DNA from: Allobosea sp.
GTDB taxonomy: Bacteria; Pseudomonadota; Alphaproteobacteria; Rhizobiales; Beijerinckiaceae
Direction: 5' to 3'
DNA length: 64,000 nt
Assembly: GCF_030695125.1 (NCBI RefSeq)
Contig: NZ_JAUYTP010000078.1
Coordinates: 1-64,000, forward strand
Part shown: positions 43,849 to 51,907 of the stretch, one piece after another
Numbering within the stretch: the first letter of the stretch is position 1
Layout of the letters: the number at the start of each line of letters is the position of its first letter
The notes under the pieces: generated by a model
Seen by the model: only the letters and a program-made list of their open reading frames with translations
Told to the model about the DNA's origin: nothing
Database searches by the model: none
Made by a program: the position numbers and the translations under genes

Positions 43849-44646
43849 TCACAGCCTCGTCAGCCACTCGTGCTCGGCGGCGTTGTGGAATTTCCAGGTC
43901 CGCTTCGGGCCGGCCATGACGTTGAGATAATAGAGGTCGTAGCCGTGGCAGGTGGCGCAGGGGTGGTAGCCCCTGGGCACCAGAACGACGTCGCCATCCT
44001 CGATCGCCATGGCTTCGTCCAGGCTGCGGTCGTGCGTGTAGACGCGCTGGAAGCCGAAGCCCTGCGGCGGGTTCAGCCGGTGGTAGTAGGTCTCTTCCAG
44101 ATAGCTTTCGCGCGGCAGGTCGTCCCGGTCGTGCTTGTGCGGCGGATAGCTCGAGGTGTTGCCGGCCGGCGTGATCACCTCGACGACGAGGAGCGAATCC
44201 GCCGGCTCGTTCTCGGGGAGGATGTTGGTGACGTGGCGGGTGTTGGAGCCCTTGCCGCGGACCTCCTGGCCGAGATCATCGGGCGCGATCACCCGCACCG
44301 GCAGGCCGCCGCCCAGGCCGGGCGCGGTGCAGACCGCCAGCTCCAGATCGGTGGTCGCCGTCACCGACCAGCTTGATCCTTGCGGGACATAGACCGACCA
44401 GGGCTTGCCCTCGAAGGGCGACATGCGCTGGCCGAGTTCACCGAGAGCCTGCCCGCCGGCGGCGACGTTGCCCTTGCCGGTCACGAAGACGAGGCAGGCC
44501 TCGCGATCACCCGTTGCCGCAGCGACGCTCTCGCCGGCTTTGAGCCGGTGCAGCTCGAAGCCGACATAGGTCCAGCCGGCGCTCTCAGGCGTGACGCGGG
44601 TGACGCGGCCGTGGCTGCCGGAGGGGCGGATCTTGAGGTGGGACAT
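43849..44646 (-). CDS. iolB: 5-deoxy-glucuronate isomerase
   Basis: 265 residues from ATG 44646 (GGAGCA upstream). It converts 5-deoxy-glucuronate to 2-deoxy-5-keto-gluconate in myo-inositol breakdown. Bicupin fold: YVPQGSSWSV in the first half; the metal site of the second half is in NTSSYPPHKHDRD and EETYYHRLNPPQGFGFQRVY. Last of the leftward iolC-D-E-B series. A family B palindrome separates it from iolE. Confidence 0.95.
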   Translation of the reverse strand: MSHLKIRPSGSHGRVTRVTPESAGWTYVGFELHRLKAGESVAAATGDREACLVFVTGKGNVAAGGQALGELGQRMSPFEGKPWSVYVPQGSSWSVTATTDLELAVCTAPGLGGGLPVRVIAPDDLGQEVRGKGSNTRHVTNILPENEPADSLLVVEVITPAGNTSSYPPHKHDRDDLPRESYLEETYYHRLNPPQGFGFQRVYTHDRSLDEAMAIEDGDVVLVPRGYHPCATCHGYDLYYLNVMAGPKRTWKFHNAAEHEWLTRL

Positions 44647-44666
44647 GGGGTGCTCCAATCCGGGTT

Positions 44667-44743
44667 CGTCATGCTCGGGCTCGACCCGAGCATCTCCTGC
44701 AAGAGATTCTCGGGTCTGCGCTTCGCTTCGCCCGAGAATGACG
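44667..44743. repeat. Family B palindromic element (B4)
   Basis: CGTCATGCTCGGGCTCGACC at the left and TTCGCCCGAGAATGACG at the right. It occupies the junction between iolE and iolB. Confidence 0.85.
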
Positions 44744-44749
44744 CTGGCT

Positions 44750-45634
44750 TCACACCAGCCCCGCTTCGGTGATGAAGCAGCTGAGATTGGCGTGGCCGAG
44801 CTTCGCGTACGTCTTGGGCTCTGCCTTCTTCGGGTCCTGCTCGGCCTCGACGACGATCCAGCCAGAATAGCCCTGCAACTCCTTGAGCACGCGGACATAG
44901 TCGATCAGCCCGTCGCCCGGCACGGTGTAGACGCCAGCCAGCACCGACTGCAGGAAGGACCAGTCCTCCTTGTTGGACTGCCACATCACGGCCTCGCGGA
45001 TGTCCTTGCAATGGACATGGTGGATGCGGGGCTTCCAGTGTCTTGCGATGCGGGCGGGATCGCCGCCGCCCCAGGTGGCGTGGCCAGTGTCGAGCAGGAG
45101 CCCGACGGCGTCGCCGGTCACGGCCATGAAGCGGTCGATCTCGGATTCGGTCTGCACCACCGTGCCCATATGGTGGTGATAGACGAGCTGGAGGCCGTAT
45201 TCGGCTTTCAGGCCTTGAGCGAAGTTCGTGTAGCGCGCGCCGAACGGCGCCCAGCCATCCTTCGCCAGAACCGGGCGGGCCGAGAGCGGCTTGGCCATGT
45301 CGGAATGGATCGCGTTCGAGGTCTCGGCGGCGATCAGCACGGTGCAGCCCATGTCGCGCAGCAGGGTGGCGTGAGCCTTCACGGCCGCCATCTCGGCGGC
45401 GACGTCGCGGATCAGCAACTCGGTCGAGTACCAGCCGGAGACGAGCGTGTGGCCATGGGCGTCGAGGATCGGCTTCAACGCGGCGGCGGTGCGCGGGAAC
45501 TTGTTGCCGAGCTCCATGCCGGTGAAGCCGGCCGTGCGGGCCTCGCTGAGGCAGGTCTCGAGCGGAATGTCGCCGCCGATCTCCAGCATGTCGTCATTCG
45601 ACCAGCCGATGGGGTTTGCGCCGATGCGGATCAT
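44750..45634 (-). CDS. iolE: Myo-inosose-2 dehydratase
   Basis: 294 residues. Sugar-isomerase-like TIM barrel starting IRIGANPIGWSNDDMLEIGGD, which is diagnostic for IolE. Metal-ligand segments are visible in YHHHMGTVVQTESEID, LLDTGHATWGGGDP and RIHHVHCKDIR. It dehydrates scyllo-inosose to the diketone that IolD opens. Confidence 0.95.
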   Translation of the reverse strand: MIRIGANPIGWSNDDMLEIGGDIPLETCLSEARTAGFTGMELGNKFPRTAAALKPILDAHGHTLVSGWYSTELLIRDVAAEMAAVKAHATLLRDMGCTVLIAAETSNAIHSDMAKPLSARPVLAKDGWAPFGARYTNFAQGLKAEYGLQLVYHHHMGTVVQTESEIDRFMAVTGDAVGLLLDTGHATWGGGDPARIARHWKPRIHHVHCKDIREAVMWQSNKEDWSFLQSVLAGVYTVPGDGLIDYVRVLKELQGYSGWIVVEAEQDPKKAEPKTYAKLGHANLSCFITEAGLV

Positions 45635-45672
45635 GTGTGGGGTCTCTCTTACGTTCGCTGATCGTCTTCGGT

Positions 45673-45770
45673 CGTCATCCTGGACTTCGCGAAGCGAAGG
45701 CCGGGATCCATCGGAGGGCGCTGTTGCCTTGGATGGATCCCGGTCGACCTGCGGTCGCCCAGGATGACGG
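45673..45770. repeat. Family A palindromic element (A8)
   Basis: CGTCATCCTGGACTTCGCG at the left and GGTCGCCCAGGATGACGG at the right; inner arms CCGGGATCCATCG and GGATGGATCCCGG. It lies between iolD and iolE. Confidence 0.85.
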
Positions 45771-45786
45771 CGCGATTATCCGGGCT

Positions 45787-47634
45787 TCAGATACCAATCG
45801 TCTGCCGCTTGCGGCGCTCGTCATAGCTTGCCCGTGCGGCGCGGACTTCGGCGCGTTCGCTGACCTCCGGCACCGCGACATCCCACCAGGCGCCGCCAGC
45901 GCCGGTCGAGACCAGCGGGTCGGTGTCGATGACGACGACCGTGGTGCGGGTGTTCGCTTTCGCCTGGGCGAGCGCGGTTTCCAGCTCCGCGATCGAGCCG
46001 GCCTTCAGCGCGATCGCGCCGAGGCTTCCGGCATGGGCGACGAAGTCGATCTCGGGCAGGGTCTCATGCCGGGCGTCCTTGAGCAGGTTGTTGAAGGAGG
46101 CGCTGCCGGTCGCGTTCTGGAGACGGTTGATGCAGCCGAAGCCGCGGTTGTCGAGCAGCACGATGGTGAGCTTGAGGCCGAGCATCACCGAGGTCGCGAT
46201 CTCGGAGTTCATCATCAGATAGGAGCCATCGCCGACCATGACGACGACCTCGCGGTCGGGCCGCGCCATCTTGGCGCCAAGCCCGCCGGCGATCTCGTAG
46301 CCCATGCAGGAGAAGCCGTATTCGGCGTGGTAGGAGCCGGGCGAGCCCGCCTGCCAGAGCTTGTGCAATTCGCCGGGCAGCCCGCCGGCCGCATGTAGCA
46401 GGATGACCTCCGCGCCGAGGCTGCGCTGGACGGCGCCGATGACCTGCGCGTCCGAGGGGAGCGCCGCATTGGTCGCGGCGGTGACGGCCTGCGCCTCCTG
46501 GCGCCAGGCGGCCTTGCCGGCCTTGGCGCCGGTGGTCCAGCTGGCGGGTGCCTGCCAGCCACCGAGCGCGTCGCGCAGTTCGGCGAGGCCCTCGCGGGCG
46601 TCCGCCACCAGCGGCAAGGCGCGGTGCTTGCCGGCGTCGAACGCCTGGACGTTGAGGCCGATCACGCTCTTGCCGGCGGCGAAGAGGGCCCAGGAGCCGG
46701 TGGTGAAATCCTGCAGGCGCGTGCCCACCGCGAGGATGAGATCGGCCTCCGCCGCGAGGCGGTTGGCGGCGCCCGTGCCGGTGACGCCGACGGCGGCCAT
46801 GTTCAACGGCGCATCGTCGGGCAGGGCGGACTTGCCGCCTTGCGTCTCGCAGACGGGGATGCCGGTCTGCGTCGCAAAGCGGGCGAGTTCGTCGCTTGCG
46901 CCGGAATAGAGCACGCCGCCGCCGGCCACGATCAGCGGCTGCTTCGCGGCCTTGAGCGCGGCTGCGGCCGCAGCCAGCTCGCCGCGGTCGGGCCGCGGGC
47001 GGCGCGGCGTCCAGAGCCGCTCCTCGAAGAAGCTCGCGGGATAGTCATAGGCCTCCGCCTGCACGTCCTGGCAGAGCGCGAGCGTCACCGGGCCGCATTC
47101 GGCCGGGTCGGTCAGCACCTGCATGGCGCGCTGGAGCGCCGGGATGATCTGCTCGGGCCGGGTGATGCGGTCGAAATAGCGCGAGACCGGCTTGAAGCAG
47201 TCATTGGCGGAGACCGTACCGTCGCTGAAATGCTCAACCTGCTGGAGGACGGGATCGGGGATGCGGTTGGCGAAGACGTCGCCGGGCAGCAGCAGCACCG
47301 GCAGGCGGTTGACATGGGCGAGCGCCGCAGCCGTCACCAGATTGGTTGCGCCGGGGCCGATCGAGGTCGTCGCGGCCATGAAGCGGCGGCGCATGTTCGT
47401 CTTGGCATAGGCGATGGCCGCATGGGCCATGGCCTGCTCGTTATGGGCGCGGAAGGTCGGCAGGCGCTCGCGCTCCTGCCAGAGCGCCTCGCCGAGGCCT
47501 GCGACATTGCCATGGCCGAAGATCGCCCAGACGCCGCCGAAGATGGGCAGGCGCTCCCCGTCGATCTCGGTCATCTGGCGGCTGAGATAGCGCGTCAGCG
47601 CCTGAGCCATGGTGAGGCGGATGGTGGCGGTCAT
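45787..47634 (-). CDS. iolD: 3D-(3,5/4)-trihydroxycyclohexane-1,2-dione hydrolase
   Basis: 615 residues, thiamine-diphosphate enzyme of inositol breakdown that opens the ring to 5-deoxy-glucuronate. N-terminal LTMAQALTRYLSRQMTEIDG and VWAIFGHGNVAGLGEAL with the catalytic Glu region of ThDP enzymes; C-terminal cofactor motif VVVMVGDGSYLMMNSEIATS...VLLDNRGFGCIN (GDG...N). Length is normal. Confidence 0.95.
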   Translation of the reverse strand: MTATIRLTMAQALTRYLSRQMTEIDGERLPIFGGVWAIFGHGNVAGLGEALWQERERLPTFRAHNEQAMAHAAIAYAKTNMRRRFMAATTSIGPGATNLVTAAALAHVNRLPVLLLPGDVFANRIPDPVLQQVEHFSDGTVSANDCFKPVSRYFDRITRPEQIIPALQRAMQVLTDPAECGPVTLALCQDVQAEAYDYPASFFEERLWTPRRPRPDRGELAAAAAALKAAKQPLIVAGGGVLYSGASDELARFATQTGIPVCETQGGKSALPDDAPLNMAAVGVTGTGAANRLAAEADLILAVGTRLQDFTTGSWALFAAGKSVIGLNVQAFDAGKHRALPLVADAREGLAELRDALGGWQAPASWTTGAKAGKAAWRQEAQAVTAATNAALPSDAQVIGAVQRSLGAEVILLHAAGGLPGELHKLWQAGSPGSYHAEYGFSCMGYEIAGGLGAKMARPDREVVVMVGDGSYLMMNSEIATSVMLGLKLTIVLLDNRGFGCINRLQNATGSASFNNLLKDARHETLPEIDFVAHAGSLGAIALKAGSIAELETALAQAKANTRTTVVVIDTDPLVSTGAGGAWWDVAVPEVSERAEVRAARASYDERRKRQTIGI

Positions 47635-47666
47635 GTCGGGTTTCGACTCTCCATCACGAATAACGC

Positions 47667-47796
47667 TGTCATTCCGGGGCTTCGCGCAGCGAAGAACCCG
47701 GAACCCATGACCGGGTGAGCCGGTCGCAATCGGGTTTGAGATGTCTTACCCGGTCGTGGGTTCCGGGTTCGCGCCTGCGGCGCGCCCCGGAATGAC
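47667..47796. repeat. Palindromic element, family A variant (A11)
   Basis: GTCATTCCGGGGCTTCGCGC at the left pairs with GCGCCCCGGAATGAC at the right; inner arms ACCCGGAACCCATGACCGG and CGGTCGTGGGTTCCGGGT. Right-half sequence is shared with the tail of B2. It lies between iolC and iolD. Confidence 0.85.
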
Positions 47797-47822
47797 AGAG
47801 GTGGCGTCCGGCCGAACACGGC

Positions 47823-49757
47823 CTAGGCCGCCTTCCGGCCACGCGTGGCGAGCCAGAGCTCGGTCAGCGCGCCGAAGCGGCGGGCCATATCGGCGATGGC
47901 GGCCTCGTCGTCGATGCGGCCGGCGAGCCAGGCCTCGGCGGCGGCCATGAAGATGGTGCGGCCGACGGCGAAGCCCTTGACGATGGGGGTGGCGGCCGTG
48001 GCGGCGAAGCCGGCCTCCAGCGCCTCGGCGGGGGCGTCGAGCCCGAGCAGCAGCACGCCGCGGCACCAGGGGTCGTTGCGGGCGATGGTCTGCTCGATCG
48101 CGGCCCAGGCGGCGGGAGAGGCCTGCGGCTCGAGCTTCCACCAGTCGGGCTTGATGCCGAGGTCGTAGAGCTCCTGCATCGCGCAGGCGATGGTGTCGGG
48201 GCCGAGCGGGCCATGCTTGCTGGCGATGATCTCGACCAGCAGCTCCCGGCCGACCTTCCGGGCTGCCTCGAACAGGCCGCGCAGCGTCTCCTGCTGGGCC
48301 TGCTTGAGCGCGGGCTCGTCGTCGGGGTGGTAGAAGCACAGCGCCTTGATGCAGTGATCGACCGGCCATTCCGGCAGAGCCGAGCCGATATCCTGGCTTC
48401 CCTCAAAGCGCAGCGGCCGCGAGCCCGGTAGCTCGACCGGGCGGCCGAGCCAGGAGAAGGGGTGGCGGGCGAATTCGAACATCGCCTCGCGGCCATGCTT
48501 CTCGTCGAGCAGCATGCCGTAGCCCGGCCGGCCGGCCGCGACGCGGGCGGCAGCCTTGACCGCCAGCACCTTGAAGTCGCGGATGCGGGCGGGGTCGGCA
48601 CCGAGCTTCTGCGCGACCTCTTCCAGTTGGGCGCGGTGGTCGCAGGCGAGCGCCATCAGCGAGGGGATGTCGCGGCGGCGCGTCGTCGCCCAGTGGATGT
48701 GGTTGATCGCCTCGTCCTTGCGAAGCGCGCGATGCGGGCTGCCGTTCTTGAGGAAGTACTGCAGCTCCGCGAAGGTCGGGCTCTCGGGCGAGCAGAGCAG
48801 GCGCGAGACGGCGAAGGCGCCGCAGGCATTGGCCCAGGTCGCGGCCGTCTGCAGGGTCTCGCCGCCGAGCCAGCCGCGCAGGAAGCCGGACATGAAGGCG
48901 TCGCCCGCGCCGAGCACATTGTAGACCTCGATCGGGAAGCCCTTGCCGATGATGCCGTCCTCGAGATCGTCGGAGATTTCGCCCTCATAGACGATGCAGC
49001 CCATCGGGCCGCGCTTGAGCACGATGGTGGCGGGGGTGAGCGCGCGGATCGTCTTCAGCGCCGGCAGCAGCTCGCTCTCGCCCGAGGCGATCAGGATCTC
49101 CTCTTCGGTCCCGACGACGAGGTCGCAGCCGGGCAGGACGCTTTTCATCCGCTCCGAGACGGCGGCTGAGGCGATGTAGCGGTTGTCGCCGGCGGCATGG
49201 CCGGCGAGCCCCCAGAGATTGGGCCGGTAGTCGATGTCGAGGATGACCTTGCCGCTCTGCGCCCGCATCAGCCGCATCGCCTTGCGCTGGGCGGCCTCGG
49301 TGTTGGGCCTCGCGAAATGGGTGCCGGTGACGACGACGGCGCGGGCCGTGGCGAGGAAGGCCGCGTCGACGTCCGCCTCCTCCAGCGCCATGTCGGCGCA
49401 GTTCTCGCGGTAGAACAGCAGCGGGAAGGATTTGTCGCTCTCGACCGAGAGGATGGCCAGCGCCGTCAGTCGCGTCGGGTCCGTCTTCAGCCCGTCGAGG
49501 GTGACGCCCTCGCGGGCGAGCTGCTCGCGCAGGAAGCGGCCGAACTGCTCGTCGCCGACGCGTGTCAGCAGGGCCGAGCGCAGCCCCAGCCGAGCCGTGC
49601 CGATGGCGATGTTGGCCGGGCAGCCGCCGACCGATTTGGCGAAGCTGCCGACATCCTCGAGCCGCGAGCCGATCTGCTGGCCGTAGAGATCGACCGAGGC
49701 CCGGCCGATGGTGATGACGTCGAGCGTTTGCGCGGGTCCGCCCTGCGGTCCGGCCAT
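47823..49757 (-). CDS. iolC: IolC fused to DUF2090 aldolase domain
   Basis: 644 residues from ATG 49757 (GGGAGA upstream). N-terminal PfkB kinase, residues ~10-330: VITIGRASVDLYGQQIG, GGCPANIAIGTARLGLRS, and the ATP/anion loop VLGAGDAFMSGFLRGWL with catalytic Asp. C-terminal DUF2090 domain (~335-644): MALACDHRAQLEEVAQKLG and GYGMLLDEKHG. This fused form phosphorylates 2-deoxy-5-keto-gluconate and is thought to carry the aldolase step too. It is the first iol gene of the leftward series. Confidence 0.94.
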   Translation of the reverse strand: MAGPQGGPAQTLDVITIGRASVDLYGQQIGSRLEDVGSFAKSVGGCPANIAIGTARLGLRSALLTRVGDEQFGRFLREQLAREGVTLDGLKTDPTRLTALAILSVESDKSFPLLFYRENCADMALEEADVDAAFLATARAVVVTGTHFARPNTEAAQRKAMRLMRAQSGKVILDIDYRPNLWGLAGHAAGDNRYIASAAVSERMKSVLPGCDLVVGTEEEILIASGESELLPALKTIRALTPATIVLKRGPMGCIVYEGEISDDLEDGIIGKGFPIEVYNVLGAGDAFMSGFLRGWLGGETLQTAATWANACGAFAVSRLLCSPESPTFAELQYFLKNGSPHRALRKDEAINHIHWATTRRRDIPSLMALACDHRAQLEEVAQKLGADPARIRDFKVLAVKAAARVAAGRPGYGMLLDEKHGREAMFEFARHPFSWLGRPVELPGSRPLRFEGSQDIGSALPEWPVDHCIKALCFYHPDDEPALKQAQQETLRGLFEAARKVGRELLVEIIASKHGPLGPDTIACAMQELYDLGIKPDWWKLEPQASPAAWAAIEQTIARNDPWCRGVLLLGLDAPAEALEAGFAATAATPIVKGFAVGRTIFMAAAEAWLAGRIDDEAAIADMARRFGALTELWLATRGRKAA

Positions 49758-49856
49758 GTCGTTCTCCCGGCTTGTCCTGCCCCTGGTCCCGGCTGCGCAG
49801 CACGCTCCGGGCGATCCGTCGCTTACGAAATAACAGTTCTACTTTCCAGTCAATTC

Positions 49857-49870
49857 GGAACGTATGTTCC
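49857..49870. promoter_or_regulatory. Probable IolR operator (GGAA-N6-TTCC)
   Basis: GGAACGTATGTTCC fits GGAA-N6-TTCC, the motif described for alphaproteobacterial RpiR-type IolR regulators of inositol genes. It lies 100 bases upstream of the iolC start and just behind the RpiR-type gene, so it should control iolCDEB. Confidence 0.7.
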
Positions 49871-49894
49871 CGATCTGGACAGCGGCAGCGCGTG

Positions 49895-50773
49895 TCAGGA
49901 GGCGCTGCGTGTGGGTCCGCGTGGCTTGCCGGGCTTGCGGTCCCGGCGCGCGTCGCCGATGCCGACGGCCAGCGCCATCGACAGCGCCATGGTGGCCGAG
50001 AGCGTGCGGAAGCCGCCGAAATCGGCCTCCGCGACCTCGAACCAGAGCGTCGCGAACTGGACGAGCGGCGAGAAGGCGCTGTCGGTGATGGCGACGACCG
50101 GCACGCCCCGCTCGGAGAGCTGGCGGGCCTCGTCGATCGTCTCGGCCGCATAGGGCGAGAAGCTGACGGCGAGCGCGACGTCGCGCTGGGTCGCGAAGGA
50201 GAGGATCTCGGGGCTCAAGCCAGCGGCCGATTCGACGAGCTGGTTGCGCACGCCGAGCTTGCCGAGCGCATAGGCCATGTAGCTCGCCACCGGGTATGAG
50301 CGACGTCGCGCCAGAATATAGACCGTCTCCGCCCCGGCGAGCGCTGCGATGGCGCGGTCGAGCTGCGCCTCGTCGAGCGAGCGGGCCATGAGGTCGAGCG
50401 AGGTGCCGGACGCGGTCAGGAACCCCTCGAGGATGCGGTGATTGGCACCGTTGCCGCCGACATCGGCGCGCAACGCATTGAGCCGTTCCTCATAGCTCGA
50501 ATTGCGCTCGCGCAGCCGCTCGCGGAAGACGCTCTGCAGGCTGGTGAAGCCGTCGAAGCCGAGATGCTGGGCGAAGCGCACCAGCGTCGAGGGCTGGACA
50601 CCGGCAGCGTCCGCGATGCTGGCCGCCGTGCCGAAGGCGATCTCGTCGGGATTGTCGAGCGCATAGGCGGCGACCTGGGCGATCCGCTTTGGCAGCGACT
50701 GGCGGCGGGCGAGGATCAGCGATCTCAGGCCGTCGAAATCGCGAGGGGCCGAAAGGGCCGTCTCGTCCGTCAT
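49895..50773 (-). CDS. MurR/RpiR-family regulator, probable IolR
   Basis: 292 residues from ATG 50773 (GGGAGAG upstream). N-terminal HTH_6 domain: RRQSLPKRIAQVAAYALDNPDEIAFGTAASIADAAGVQPSTLVRFAQHLGFDG. C-terminal SIS sugar-isomerase-like domain, ~125-260 (TVYILARRRSYPVASYMAYAL), which should bind a phosphosugar or inositol intermediate. It is encoded directly upstream of iolC on the same strand, with an IolR-type operator in the gap, which supports the role as inositol regulator. Confidence 0.88.
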   Translation of the reverse strand: MTDETALSAPRDFDGLRSLILARRQSLPKRIAQVAAYALDNPDEIAFGTAASIADAAGVQPSTLVRFAQHLGFDGFTSLQSVFRERLRERNSSYEERLNALRADVGGNGANHRILEGFLTASGTSLDLMARSLDEAQLDRAIAALAGAETVYILARRRSYPVASYMAYALGKLGVRNQLVESAAGLSPEILSFATQRDVALAVSFSPYAAETIDEARQLSERGVPVVAITDSAFSPLVQFATLWFEVAEADFGGFRTLSATMALSMALAVGIGDARRDRKPGKPRGPTRSAS

Positions 50774-50840
50774 GTAATCGCTCTCCCGGCCGCGCGCCGC
50801 GCGTCAGCCCTTCTGGCAGCGTGCGCGGAATGGATCAAGT

Positions 50841-50856
50841 GTTCCAGAGATGGAAC
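50841..50856. promoter_or_regulatory. Inverted repeat between RpiR-type and racemase-like genes
   Basis: GTTCCA-GAGA-TGGAAC has perfect six-base arms. It lies 67 bases upstream of the RpiR-type start and 97 bases upstream of the racemase-like start. The half-sites are those of the IolR motif in the other order, so autoregulation is possible. Confidence 0.5.
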
Positions 50857-50953
50857 GCGCTGCGGCGTGCGCGCGATCCGGGCTGGATCGGAGGCCGGCG
50901 CCATGGCACGCAGCCTGCAGGCGCGGCGCGCCATCCCAAGAGAGCGAGCCCCG

Positions 50954-51700
50954 ATGAAGATTCTGCTGCTGAACCCCAACACCAGCGAGAGCCTGACGAC
51001 GCGGCTGCGCGATGCGGCGGTGCAGGTCGTGGGCCCTGACACGCAGATCGTGCCCGCGACCGCACCGCGCGGCGTTCCCTACATCTCGACGCGGGCGGAG
51101 GCGCAGATCGGCGGCGCGATCGCGCTCGAGATGCTGGCGGAGCGGGCGGGCAGCTATGATGCGGCGGTGATCGCGGCCTTCGGCGACCCGGGCCTGTTTG
51201 CGGCGCGCGAATTGTTCGAGGTTCCGGTGGTCGGCATGGCGGAGGCCGCGATGCTGACCGCCTGCATGCTCGGCCGGCGCTTCGCGATCGTCACCTTCGC
51301 GAGCGCGCTGGGGCCCTGGTACCAGGAATGCGTCGAGATGCACGGCATGGCCGATCGCTGCGCCGGCATCCGCATGCTCGACGGCGCCTTCCGCTCGATC
51401 TCCGACGTGCAGGAGGAGAAGGAGGAGTTGCTGGTCGCGCTCGCCATTGATGCGGTCGCCAGCACGCAGGCCGATGTCGTGATCCTGGCCGGGGCGCCGC
51501 TGGCGGGGCTGGCAGCGAAGGTGCGTGAGCGTATTCCCGTGCCCGTCATCGACCAGGTTCAGGCGGCGGTGAAGCAGGCCGAGACGCTGGCGCTGCTGCG
51601 CCCGCTCAAGGCGCGCACGGGCAGCTTCGCGCGCCCGGCGGGCAAGGAGAGCGTGGGGCTGGCGGGACCGCTGGCGGACTGGATCGCAAGGCGGGGGTAA
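50954..51700 (+). CDS. Aspartate/glutamate (hydantoin) racemase-family protein
   Basis: 248 residues from ATG 50954. Fold start MKILLLNPNTSESLTTRL is typical of the hydantoin-racemase branch. The two positions that carry the catalytic cysteines in that branch read AAFGDPGLFAAREL and LAGAPLAGLAAKV: neither has Cys. Other cysteines (TACMLGRR, QECVEMHG, RCAGI) are not in these positions. It could be a different subgroup with another chemistry, such as a decarboxylase or lyase. It is divergent from the RpiR-type gene. Confidence 0.8.
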   Translation: MKILLLNPNTSESLTTRLRDAAVQVVGPDTQIVPATAPRGVPYISTRAEAQIGGAIALEMLAERAGSYDAAVIAAFGDPGLFAARELFEVPVVGMAEAAMLTACMLGRRFAIVTFASALGPWYQECVEMHGMADRCAGIRMLDGAFRSISDVQEEKEELLVALAIDAVASTQADVVILAGAPLAGLAAKVRERIPVPVIDQVQAAVKQAETLALLRPLKARTGSFARPAGKESVGLAGPLADWIARRG

Positions 51701-51729
51701 CCGTCGCAACTTGCAGCCAGAGCCACCCC

Positions 51730-51871
51730 CGTCATCCTGGACAAGCCGCCCCCGGGTCCTGCCTGCGGCAGGCCCGAGGACAGGCTCCGCGGCGCAGGCC
51801 GGGATCCATCATCGGGCTCCGCGGCGCCCGATGATGGATCCCGGTCGGCCTTTGGCCGCCCAGGATGACGG
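51730..51871. repeat. Family A element carrying a nested insert (A9)
   Basis: CGTCATCCTGGACAAGCCG, then about 38 extra bases, then CGCGGCGCAGGCCGGGATCC and the usual right half ending GCCCAGGATGACGG. The insert (51749-51786) is itself a hairpin with GTCCTGCC / GGCAGG and AGGAC. Confidence 0.85.
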
Positions 51872-51907
51872 CGCGTTTCAAAGCATGATCGGAATGACGG
51901 CAGACCT

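Noticed and set aside
45616..46398. Plus-strand frame opposite iolD
   Set aside because: It begins in palindrome A8 and continues antisense to iolD; no domain and no start signal.
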